7,928 bases of DNA from an uncultured Rickettsiales bacterium (GCA_934725005.1 CAKVBE010000040.1:1-7928); one strand, 5' to 3'; shown: positions 1 through 6,675, numbered from the stretch's first letter. A program made the numbers and translations. Notes: generated from the letters alone by a model not told the origin.

Positions 1-473
1 CAGATAGTCAAGGTAAAACCGTGGACTTTACAAATACTATTATAATTCTCACATCTAATTTGGGTGCACAACATATAGCTAATTTACCAGAAAATGAAAC
101 GGTAGATAAAGTTTATAATGATGTTATGAATGATGTAAAATTATCATTTAAGCCTGAATTTATCAACAGACTTGATGAAATTATATTATTCAATAGATTG
201 ACTAAAGATAATATGGATGGAATAGTTAATATTCAATTGAATAGATTACAAAAACGTCTTGAAAATCAAGGTTTCAACATTGAATTTACTCCTGAATTAC
301 ATAAGTATCTTGCCGAAAAAGGCTATGATCCAATTTATGGTGCAAGGCCGCTGAAAAGAATTATTCAAAGGGAAGTTGAAAATTTGTTAGCAAATAAGAT
401 TTTGAATAATGAGATTGTAATTGGAAAAAGTGTGAAAGTTGTGGTTGATGATAATGGTGTTGAAGTGAAATAG
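1..473 (+). CDS. clpB: ClpB disaggregase, C-terminal fragment (5' end outside window)
   Basis: C-terminal 156 residues of the AAA+ disaggregase ClpB, which works with DnaK/DnaJ/GrpE to pull proteins out of cytosolic aggregates. The frame is open to the window edge (first full codon at base 3), and the GTG at base 21 is an internal Val, not a start. Visible, numbered from the first full codon: the second AAA+ module from sensor 1 (TSNLG, 17-21), the arginine finger in FINRLDE (R56), then the D2-small domain with sensor 2 in GARPLKR (R115). R56 and R115 are 59 residues apart, the same spacing as R756 and R815 of E. coli ClpB. The reading DSQGKTVDF before sensor 1 and the PLKRIIQRE stretch favour ClpB over ClpA or ClpC. 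It stops at TAG and runs convergent to the minus-strand genes. Nothing looks damaged. Family call is near certain; regulation lies outside the window. Confidence 0.95.
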   Translation, partial: DSQGKTVDFTNTIIILTSNLGAQHIANLPENETVDKVYNDVMNDVKLSFKPEFINRLDEIILFNRLTKDNMDGIVNIQLNRLQKRLENQGFNIEFTPELHKYLAEKGYDPIYGARPLKRIIQREVENLLANKILNNEIVIGKSVKVVVDDNGVEVK

Positions 474-509
474 AAGCTTAGTGAAATTAGAGTAGATATT
501 TTGTCTAAT

Positions 510-550
510 CTATTACTAAATCCTTTCCATCAGAGAGGGAAAGGATTTAG
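510..550. repeat. Hairpin repeat, copy 1 (13-bp perfect inverted repeat)
   Basis: CTAAATCCTTTCC (516-528) and its exact reverse complement (538-550) flank a 9-base loop. Bases 510-528 are identical to 669-687 in copy 2. The reverse complement of this copy shares the 17 bases CTAAATCCTTTCCCTCT with copy 2 at 675-691, so the unit is a palindromic, dispersed element rather than a chance hairpin. It starts 42 bases after the clpB stop and could end that transcript, but no T-tract follows on either strand, so I list it as a repeat. Confidence 0.7.
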
Positions 551-668
551 AAAATAATAACAATTTAAAAATTTTTTCCCTACTTATACTACTGTTTGAT
601 CTAATTTTCAAATAATTTAAATCATTATTTATCTGTGTGGACTCAAATTTTAGTAAAAAATAAATATA

Positions 669-729
669 CTATTACTAAATCCTTTCCCTCTTTAAGGGAA
701 AGTACCCTGAAAGGGCGATATGGTGCTTG
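669..729. repeat. Hairpin repeat, copy 2 (twin-hairpin, REP/MITE-like)
   Basis: This is the fullest copy. The 19 bases at 669-687 repeat copy 1. Hairpin one is CTTTCCC (682-688) with GGGAAAG (696-702) around a 7-base loop. Hairpin two is CCCT (705-708) with AGGG (712-715) around GAA. A conserved tail follows (GATATGGTGCTTG, 717-729). Two adjacent small hairpins with a fixed tail resemble REP-type or miniature transposable elements. No transposase is nearby, so its mobility is inferred only. Confidence 0.65.
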
Positions 730-792
730 TGAATTGTTTGAGAGCTTTTAAATAATATTATAATTTTAAATTAAATACTAAAGAATAAGTAA

Positions 793-828
793 TAATTATT
801 ATTTTAAAAGTTATTAAAATAATAATTA
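793..828. repeat. A/T-only 15-bp perfect inverted repeat
   Basis: Arms at 793-807 and 814-828 (TAATTATTATTTTAA and its exact complement) flank a 6-base loop. All arm bases are A or T, so it would be a weak RNA hairpin but a good cruciform or protein-binding dyad. It sits between repeat copies 2 and 3. In such AT-rich DNA some long A/T dyads arise by chance. Confidence 0.5.
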
Positions 829-890
829 AATTCTATTATAGAAAATCAAATTGTTCTACCTAGTTGAATTTTAACTGGACAATAATGGTG

Positions 891-937
891 TCCCTCCTTG
901 AATGAAAGTGCTAGCTTTGTTGGTGATAGGGTACTTG
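891..937. repeat. Hairpin repeat, copy 3 (diverged)
   Basis: It aligns to copy 2 bases 685-729 with the same order of parts. The first 19 positions agree at 15, and the final 16 (tail starting GGTGATAGGG) agree at 13. The middle differs in sequence but can still pair as a hairpin: CTAGC (911-915) with GTTGG (919-923), using G-U wobble pairs around a TTT loop. The left arm of hairpin one is degraded. The tail similarity plus a re-paired middle suggests common descent; the match was made by eye. Confidence 0.5.
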
Positions 938-1253
938 AAAACGATATAAAATATTATCATTAATATCCATGGAAACTGGATTCTTGATTAAATTCAGAAC
1001 GATAGCTGTTGTAAATTGCCCAAATTTCAAGTAAGGTGTTATATGATGTTAAATTTCAGCATTCAATGCTTAATGCCAATTAATATTTGATGAATGGCTG
1101 ATTTGGTAAATTATAAAAATTAAGCTCTTTATATGGTCGATATTGGATCTATAAATTTAGTATTGTATGCAAAATATTATAATCTGTAAAAGTTTAATAA
1201 AGCGATTTTGGTTTATCTTTGTTTGTTGTGTTATTGTTTCTCGTCAACATAAA

Positions 1254-1294
1254 AGAATTTTTCATAATAAACTGATAAAATAATGAAAAATTCT
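1254..1294 (-). terminator. Probable terminator after murL
   Basis: A perfect 12-bp inverted repeat (AGAATTTTTCAT at 1254-1265, complement at 1283-1294) with a 17-base loop begins 34 bases after the murL stop. Read on the minus strand, the second arm runs into a short T tract (CTTTT). The stem is low in G+C and the loop long, so it is a weak intrinsic terminator at best. Position and strand make it the best candidate for ending the minus-strand transcript. Confidence 0.4.
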
Positions 1295-1328
1295 AAGTTA
1301 AAATTACAAGTGTTGGTTGGTTTTAAAA

Positions 1329-2654
1329 TTATTGTTTAGAGATATGTCTGAATAATTCCATATTCAATAAATTATTATCGTTTTTGATGCTTAAGTATTT
1401 TTCTCTTAAATCATTTTTATCGTATTTATTTTGTAGTTCATTAGTTAAGACTGAAACGATATAATCATTTTTAAAAGATTCATCGACATTTAATAGTGCA
1501 CAAATGCTTTCCTCAATTTCTCCAACACACTCGAATGGTTTAAAATCGGTAAGTCCAACAAGCTGCTTGAATCCAAGCAATTGATTTTTGTCATTCAGTA
1601 AGTCTTTGCTAAATATATTAATTAATTCTTTTTTGCTTAAAAAATTTGATAATATTAGAAATACAAATCTGCATTTATCGCAATTACAACACCAATTACT
1701 TAGTCTGTTCTCTATTTTAAAAGCTTTATTGCAACTTGTAAAGATTTTATGATACTTTGTTAATTTTGAAAACCTTCTTGCAATCTCATATTCATATAGT
1801 GGTCTTAAAAATGAGATATAATTAAAATTTTCTAATACATATCTTTTAAAAAATTCATTAACGCTTTTTTCAAACTCAAATGATTTGCTCCATTGATGAT
1901 TTATATTATTTCCGCAGAATTCGATATTTCCAATGTTGGCTGATCTTTCGTTAGAGATTAATATTGTATTATAATCATAAATTATTGATGATGCACATAA
2001 AATAAATGCCAGTATACCAGTTATTGGAACATGACCATTGTACGCATTATATTGTTTTAAATTTTTATTTATATCTAGTAATTTTTTATCTATGATTCTT
2101 TTAACTTGAAATGATGGAGTATTAGCAATTTCCATAGTTTTTTCGATTGAAATTGCTGTGTTTACAGAACAACAAATAAAATCCTGTCCAAATTGTTTCA
2201 GTGTTTCTATTGTTACTATTGAGTCTTTTCCGCCGCCAACTGGTATGGCATATCTTTTGTTTAGTTTATAATTATTTGGAGTGTTTTTTGTATTTAAGTC
2301 ATATGGAAAGTTTATTAATTCATTTAAATTCTTAATGTTATTTCTATATGAGAATTCACCAAGTCCATTTATATAAAAACTATTAAAAAAATCAGCCTGT
2401 TGTTTGTCTAGTTTTATTGTTTCTATTATTATTTTTTTTGGTAAAAACAATTTATAATAACTTATTCCAGCAACAATATGCAGATATTTAAAAACGTTAT
2501 TGAGTGCTTCAGTATCATTGTTACTTAATATCTTTTTTGATGGAAATACTATTTCTTCTGTAAAATTTAGTTCGTTGTCGAATGAATAATTTAATTTTAA
2601 TGTTTTATTTTCTTTATTAAAATTATATGATTTAAATATAAAAGTCTTGTACAT
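1329..2654 (-). CDS. murL: MurL-like UDP-MurNAc-L-Ala-L-Glu epimerase
   Basis: In the known family, MurL inverts the terminal L-Glu of UDP-MurNAc-L-Ala-L-Glu to D-Glu with ATP and Mg2+. It replaces glutamate racemase in cytosolic peptidoglycan precursor synthesis and normally works with a MurD-type ligase (MurD2) that adds L-Glu. The 441 residues match the family's usual size. Visible: a PP-loop for ATP, PVGGGKDS (138-145); NERSAN (235-240); NHQWSKSFEFE (252-262); the RPLYEYEIAR stretch (284-293); a Cys cluster WCCNCDKC (321-328: C322, C323, C325, C328) followed by RFVFL, which could bind metal; and KPFECVGEIEE (372-382). I recall this motif order from MurL; no search was run. The start is ATG without a clear Shine-Dalgarno. 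The 90-base gap to the upstream gene holds a 9-bp dyad, so co-transcription is possible. Another PP-loop amidotransferase-like enzyme is the main alternative. Confidence 0.78.
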   Translation of the reverse strand: MYKTFIFKSYNFNKENKTLKLNYSFDNELNFTEEIVFPSKKILSNNDTEALNNVFKYLHIVAGISYYKLFLPKKIIIETIKLDKQQADFFNSFYINGLGEFSYRNNIKNLNELINFPYDLNTKNTPNNYKLNKRYAIPVGGGKDSIVTIETLKQFGQDFICCSVNTAISIEKTMEIANTPSFQVKRIIDKKLLDINKNLKQYNAYNGHVPITGILAFILCASSIIYDYNTILISNERSANIGNIEFCGNNINHQWSKSFEFEKSVNEFFKRYVLENFNYISFLRPLYEYEIARRFSKLTKYHKIFTSCNKAFKIENRLSNWCCNCDKCRFVFLILSNFLSKKELINIFSKDLLNDKNQLLGFKQLVGLTDFKPFECVGEIEESICALLNVDESFKNDYIVSVLTNELQNKYDKNDLREKYLSIKNDNNLLNMELFRHISKQ

Positions 2655-2676
2655 TTCTGTTAAAATAAACCAAGCG

Positions 2677-2711
2677 GTAGAAAGTATATATTAAATATTT
2701 AAACTTTCTAC
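2677..2711. repeat. 9-bp dyad between the orphan gene and murL
   Basis: GTAGAAAGT (2677-2685) and its exact complement ACTTTCTAC (2703-2711) are 17 bases apart, with an A/T-only centre that contains the palindrome TAAATATTTA (2692-2701). It lies 34 bases after the orphan gene's stop and 23 bases before the murL start. It may be an operator or leader hairpin for murL, or a terminator lacking a T tract. A weak promoter (TTGCAT at 2728-2733, TAGAAA at 2705-2710, 17-base spacer, minus strand) overlaps it. Confidence 0.45.
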
Positions 2712-2744
2712 AGAAAAATTAAGTCTAATGCAATTTAATTTTTA

Positions 2745-3632
2745 TTAAATTTTCATTTGTATAGTCTTTTTTGTTTGCATTGATGGAGCTTTATTATCGA
2801 CTTGTCCACTTTCTACTGTTTTTGAACCAAGAAATGATTTTAGTAAAGAAGTGTTGACGTCATTTTGTGTAGCGCAGATATTCTTAATTTCTCTTTTTAT
2901 TTCTGTGCTGTTTATATTATTATTTATTGCATTAATTATATTGTTAAACTTACATTCTTTAATATCATTTTTTATATTGTTACCTAGTTTTTTGATTAGG
3001 TAATCTTCTAGTTTCTTGCTCTTTTCACCAATTGATTTTAAATCATCATTTGATAATGAGTTTGCTAATGTTTTACCTATTGAGCCAAACTTTTTTGGAT
3101 CTCCTTTTTTAACACTTCCTAAATTCATGGAAATTTCGTCATTTAATTTGTCTCTAGTGTCTTTGGCTTTTTTTGATATTCCTGGTATTGTAAATTCCTT
3201 ATCTAGTAACCATAAAATTGCTAGTAAAGCGCCACAGCCGCCAACAACACCAAGCATAGGAGCAAACAATTCTGTAACCAAATTGGCTGGCAAGCCCCAC
3301 CATATGTGTGTATTTTTATTTTTCTTTTCTATTTCATTATTCTTGTTTTCTCCATTAACATTGGCTGTTAGTGGTGATTTTTTATTATTAGTTGCATCAA
3401 TTTCTATTTCTGGTTTGCTGCTTATAGAGTCAATTTCGATTTCTTGATTGTCATTATTATTGACAATTCCAGTTTCTGGATTTTTGATGCTGTTTTTTAT
3501 TTCAATTTCTGATTCATCTTTTTCATTATTATTTGTAGGAAATTCTTTTACATCAATATCAATTTCTTCTTCTGGCGTTTTGTTTATAACATTCACTTCT
3601 AATTCAGTTTTGTCTTTTATTCCATTGTCCAT
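2745..3632 (-). CDS. Unrecognised single-pass membrane protein with acidic N-terminal repeats
   Basis: I do not recognise this 295-residue protein. Residues 1-110 are polar, acidic, Asn-rich and probably disordered. They carry about five degenerate 12-residue repeats (near 10-21, 23-34, 42-53, 64-75 and 75-86) of the type E-I-E-I-D-x-I-x-x-K-P-E. One hydrophobic segment (118-143) follows a WWG, with Gly-Gly-Cys in its middle. The rest is Lys-rich, probably mostly helical and soluble, with C227 and C253. There is no N-terminal signal peptide. The segment's two flanks are both basic, so topology is unclear. ATG at 3632 is chosen over an in-frame GTG at 3641 (three residues longer); neither has a Shine-Dalgarno. 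It has its own promoter 36 bases upstream and may be transcribed with murL. It could be an envelope scaffold or a secreted host-interaction protein, but nothing in the sequence decides this. It is long, uninterrupted and strand-consistent with its neighbours, so likely real. Confidence 0.75.
   Translation of the reverse strand: MDNGIKDKTELEVNVINKTPEEEIDIDVKEFPTNNNEKDESEIEIKNSIKNPETGIVNNNDNQEIEIDSISSKPEIEIDATNNKKSPLTANVNGENKNNEIEKKNKNTHIWWGLPANLVTELFAPMLGVVGGCGALLAILWLLDKEFTIPGISKKAKDTRDKLNDEISMNLGSVKKGDPKKFGSIGKTLANSLSNDDLKSIGEKSKKLEDYLIKKLGNNIKNDIKECKFNNIINAINNNINSTEIKREIKNICATQNDVNTSLLKSFLGSKTVESGQVDNKAPSMQTKKTIQMKI
3375..3605 (-). repeat. Degenerate 12-residue coding repeats (EIEID type)
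   Basis: About five copies within the orphan gene: ELEVNVINKTPE, EIDIDVKEFPTN, EIEIKNSIKNPE, EIEIDSISSKPE and EIEIDATNNKKS, with spacers of -1 to 10 residues (the last two share a Glu). Alternating acidic and aliphatic residues followed by a Pro-containing turn suggest short beta-like or linear binding motifs. The DNA of the copies has diverged, so this is an old or selected repeat rather than a fresh slippage product. Confidence 0.6.
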
Positions 3633-3667
3633 AATACACACATATTAGTAGTTAGCAATCAGGAATA

Positions 3668-3695
3668 ATTATACACTAATTTAAGTTAATTTCAA
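3668..3695 (-). promoter_or_regulatory. Near-consensus sigma-70-type promoter of the orphan gene
   Basis: On the minus strand TTGAAA (3690-3695) and a perfect TATAAT (3668-3673) are separated by 16 bases. Transcription would begin near 3661, leaving a leader of roughly 28 bases before the ATG at 3632. A perfect TATAAT can occur by chance in AT-rich DNA, but the pairing with a 5-of-6 -35 box and the right distance to a start support it. It implies this gene is not simply read through from thrS. Confidence 0.55.
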
Positions 3696-3761
3696 TAGTT
3701 TTTATTAAATTTTTTAACTTTTATTGTGTTAATATTCAATTGGTATTAATTTAAATATAAA

Positions 3762-3775
3762 TTACACTAATGTAA
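3762..3775 (-). terminator. Weak hairpin after the AsmA-like gene
   Basis: TTACA/TGTAA pairs around a 4-base loop, 11 bases past the stop, and is followed on the minus strand by a T-rich run. The stem is only 5 bp, so it is a marginal terminator. Half of it belongs to a 9-base sequence repeated at 3672-3680. Confidence 0.2.
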
Positions 3776-3786
3776 AAATTTGAACT

Positions 3787-6675
3787 CTAATTTATTAATA
3801 ACTCTCTTAACAATCCTGGTACAAAAACCGATGTTTTATTAACATTGAATTCATAACCAGAATTATAATTGTTCTTGGAAAATGAGTAATTTACTCCAAA
3901 TATACCACCATTTCCTTTACCAAGTAGTATTGTATTTAACAATGGTATTTTATCCATAAAAAATAATCTATTTATTATTCCAGCTGGAATTATGACTCCA
4001 TCCATGTAAATCTTGCCGTTTTCAAAATAAAATTTACCTTTTCCAGTTATATCGATTCCGATTAATTTTCCATAAATTATTAGGTTTTTTATATTGATTA
4101 CATCTTTGTATATTTCTATGTTTGACTTTAGTTCGGAAAAGTTTATATCACCTTTATTTTTGATTGTTTTTTTTGTTTTTCCTGGAATAATGTCATTATT
4201 AATAATAGCTAGTATCGTTTTATCTTTTAGACTTTGTTCAACTATGCCGAATCCGTTTGTTATTGATAATTCGCCCTTTATTATAAAATTACTTAACACT
4301 GTTCCACTGTATTTTAAGTTACCACCAACTATATTATTATTAATGTTTAAATTACGTAGTAATTTTCCGATATTGCTTATCTCTAATTTGAAATCAGATA
4401 TACCACCATTTATGTTGTTTACAACTAACTTAATATAATCACTTTTACCATAAAATGAATTTAAATTTGAATTTAACACATTGTTATTTTCTATTACTAT
4501 ATTTGATATAAAACTTTTTAATTTTTTTTTATTGTAATAAATTTTATTAATATTTGTTTTAAGTTGTAGATTTAGTTTACTATTTGATTCTTCGAAAAAT
4601 AATTTTTTTAGATTGCTGTATGATTCATCTAAAGAGTTGTTAAGCGTAATCAAATCTCCTGATATATTTATGTGTGGTGTATTACGGTTTAATGTATATT
4701 CGAAATTGAAACTATTATTTTCAAAAGTTATGTTATTCAACTCTAAATCAATTAGTTCAGAGTCTTTAACTAGTATATTTCCGGTAAAATTTATGTAGTT
4801 TTTTTCGTATTTTTTGAAATTTTCTATAAGGATTTCGTTATTATTTTTAATATTTATGTCAAAGTTGAGTTTTTGATATATATTTTGTTTTTTATTAATA
4901 TCCAGGAATGGAAAATATAAATCAGTATTACATAAATCTGCATCGATGTTAAAAATATTAGAATTAAATTCTTTTTGCAAACTTATGGATAAACCATTTT
5001 TTAATATTATTGATTCATTTTTATTGATGTTAGTTTTTGCTATTATATAAATATCTTTTAAATCAATATCATCACTATCTAAATTTACTTTTATTTTTAT
5101 ATCTGATTTGGCTTGTCCGTTTAAAAATTTTTTTACATTTTTATCTATTGTATCTTTTTCATTTTTATCTATAAAATGAAGTAATTCATTAACATTGCCA
5201 ATACTGTTAACTTTTATATCTAATATATTTTTTTTTGCGTTAAAATCGCTGTATATTAAACCGTTTTTTAGTTCTGTATTTTCAAATTTGGCGCTATTTA
5301 TGTGTATGTTCATATCATTTTCTGTAAAGATTGCCTTTGCATCCACATCTTCTATAATTGGTATTGTTTCATAAATATCTAATTTAGCTCCAATGATATT
5401 TATTTCTGAATTTATTTTAAAAAGATCAAATTTGTTATTTTTCAAATCTTTCTTAAATTCCATGTTAGCATTAGCATCTTTTATATATCCATTACTTATG
5501 TGATTTATAACCCAGTTTCTTATTCCTTTATCATCTAAGAATACTGGCCAAAATGTATTGATCTTGTTAACATTTACATTGCTAATATTTATACCAAATA
5601 GTATTTGATCTTCATTTGCATTTAATGATAGGCTTAGCTTTGAAGTATATTTTTTGTCTAGTATATCAACATTAAAGCTGTCTATTGTTATATTTTTAAA
5701 ATTATTTCTAAAATTTCCGCTTGCATATAATTTCTTAAATCTGAATTTATCTCCAAAAATTGATCTTAGATTTATTTCTCCATTTTTTGATGAAATTTCA
5801 AATTTTGCGTAGTCTAAGTTGACATAATCAGAAAATTTTGCAAAGATATTTCCATTAAAATCTGTTTTTATGTTGTTGATATAATTGGAAAATTGATGAC
5901 CGTTCTTGTAAAATTTTGAAAAGTTATTTGTTGTAAGGTCCTTAACGTTTATGTTGCATTCAATTGTTTTATCTTGGTAAAACTTACATGAATTATTTGC
6001 TATGAATTTTTTTGAATTATTATCAATATTTATTGAAGTTAAAAAATTTATTGTCTTACTGTTTTTGAAATTATCAAGATTTATTAAAATATAGTTTATA
6101 TTGTTATCTGTATCGTCAAATTTTATTTTTGAGTCTTTGACTATTATGCTTTTTATTGGTATATTTTTTTTATTGATAAAATCTGTAGTATTGTAAATGC
6201 TCTTCAAAAAAGTATTATTTTTTGTTGTTTTTTCATTTGTTGTAAAATTATTACTTTTTGTGTCGATGTATATATGTTTTAGTATGATGGAGTTAATTAT
6301 ACGCTTTTTAAATATTATATTGAATAGATTTGACGTTATAGATACTGATGGAATCTTCAGATATGTATTATTTTCAAAGTCAATAACAGCGTTTTCTACT
6401 GTATAGTTTAATCTCAACTTCGAATCTAGCGAAAGTTTTGCTCTATCTATGTTTAATTCCTTTATACTATCAAGATTATTTGCCAAATTAATCAAATAAG
6501 TGTTGAGTTTTGCTATTTCTCTTGGTTCAATAAATATAAAAAATAGAAATGCGAAAACTGTGAGAAACAAGATAAAAATAATACTAAAAAAAAATTTAAG
6601 AACAAAAGTAATTAAGGAAAAAAAACGGTTTTTCCTTAACTTGTTTCTAAGTTCTCTATAATAAACACTACTCAT
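3787..6675 (-). CDS. AsmA/YhdP-like (DUF3971) envelope protein
   Basis: AsmA-superfamily proteins of the YhdP/TamB/YdbH type are anchored in the inner membrane and span the periplasm as a long grooved beta structure. In E. coli they carry phospholipid to the outer membrane. The 962-residue protein shows a basic N-terminus, one membrane anchor (about 20-49), a long Asn/Ile/Lys-rich beta-type region, the DUF3971-like stretch WPVFLDDKGIRNWVINHIS (376-394), and the family's C-terminal signature: GVIIPAGIINRL (893-904), IPLLNTILLGKGNGGIFG (910-927) and VPGLLRELL (952-960). It is shorter than E. coli YhdP (about 1,266 residues) but complete, with conserved ends. The start overlaps the thrS stop in ATGAGTAG, so its translation is probably coupled to ThrRS. 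The TAG stop is followed only by a weak hairpin. Family assignment is strong; which E. coli paralogue it replaces cannot be told from one gene. Confidence 0.88.
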   Translation of the reverse strand: MSSVYYRELRNKLRKNRFFSLITFVLKFFFSIIFILFLTVFAFLFFIFIEPREIAKLNTYLINLANNLDSIKELNIDRAKLSLDSKLRLNYTVENAVIDFENNTYLKIPSVSITSNLFNIIFKKRIINSIILKHIYIDTKSNNFTTNEKTTKNNTFLKSIYNTTDFINKKNIPIKSIIVKDSKIKFDDTDNNINYILINLDNFKNSKTINFLTSINIDNNSKKFIANNSCKFYQDKTIECNINVKDLTTNNFSKFYKNGHQFSNYINNIKTDFNGNIFAKFSDYVNLDYAKFEISSKNGEINLRSIFGDKFRFKKLYASGNFRNNFKNITIDSFNVDILDKKYTSKLSLSLNANEDQILFGINISNVNVNKINTFWPVFLDDKGIRNWVINHISNGYIKDANANMEFKKDLKNNKFDLFKINSEINIIGAKLDIYETIPIIEDVDAKAIFTENDMNIHINSAKFENTELKNGLIYSDFNAKKNILDIKVNSIGNVNELLHFIDKNEKDTIDKNVKKFLNGQAKSDIKIKVNLDSDDIDLKDIYIIAKTNINKNESIILKNGLSISLQKEFNSNIFNIDADLCNTDLYFPFLDINKKQNIYQKLNFDINIKNNNEILIENFKKYEKNYINFTGNILVKDSELIDLELNNITFENNSFNFEYTLNRNTPHINISGDLITLNNSLDESYSNLKKLFFEESNSKLNLQLKTNINKIYYNKKKLKSFISNIVIENNNVLNSNLNSFYGKSDYIKLVVNNINGGISDFKLEISNIGKLLRNLNINNNIVGGNLKYSGTVLSNFIIKGELSITNGFGIVEQSLKDKTILAIINNDIIPGKTKKTIKNKGDINFSELKSNIEIYKDVINIKNLIIYGKLIGIDITGKGKFYFENGKIYMDGVIIPAGIINRLFFMDKIPLLNTILLGKGNGGIFGVNYSFSKNNYNSGYEFNVNKTSVFVPGLLRELLIN

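Larger units (their letters stand above)
474..1328. other. 855-bp convergent intergenic region without a supportable gene
   Basis: This lies between the 3' ends of clpB and murL, so no promoter is needed here. Every frame on both strands is broken by frequent stops, and I found no stretch that translates into a recognisable protein. No tRNA T-loop pattern, RNase P, SRP or tmRNA signature is visible. It contains hairpin-forming repeat copies at 510-550, 669-729 and 891-937, an A/T-only inverted repeat at 793-828, a small 5-bp hairpin at 877-893 (GGACA/TGTCC) and a terminator-like inverted repeat at 1254-1294. Bases 940-1250 show nothing I can assign except a short dyad at 1058-1070. The region may be decayed sequence into which repeats have spread, which is inference. 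Confidence 0.6.

Noticed and set aside
21..23. GTG as a start of a short plus-strand gene
   Set aside because: It is the Val of the conserved VDF in ClpB, and the frame is open before it.
510..937. CRISPR array
   Set aside because: Only three copies, irregular spacing, one inverted relationship, strong divergence and no cas genes.
841..1020. Possible insertion-sequence or transposase remnant
   Set aside because: The sequence GTCCAGTT on the minus strand recalled some IS ends, but no transposase motif, terminal repeat pair or target duplication can be shown in any frame.
1058..1070. Palindrome AGCATT-C-AATGCT as an operator
   Set aside because: Short, isolated, and not beside any promoter or gene start.
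474..1328. tRNA, tmRNA, RNase P or SRP RNA in the gap
   Set aside because: I looked for the T-loop consensus and the conserved cores of these RNAs on both strands and saw none.
2745..3632. Secreted lipoprotein or signal-peptide protein
   Set aside because: The start is polar and acidic with no hydrophobic N-terminus or lipobox; the only membrane segment is central.
3016..3648. Two plus-strand open frames opposite the orphan membrane protein
   Set aside because: Their Ser/Phe/Ile-rich translations mirror the Asn/Glu/Lys-rich gene on the other strand. No recognisable domain or start signal supports them.
4094..4438. Plus-strand open frame inside the AsmA-like gene (others at 4613-4798 and 6197-6406)
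   Set aside because: Antisense shadow of a clear family member, with a hydrophobic low-complexity translation and no independent support.
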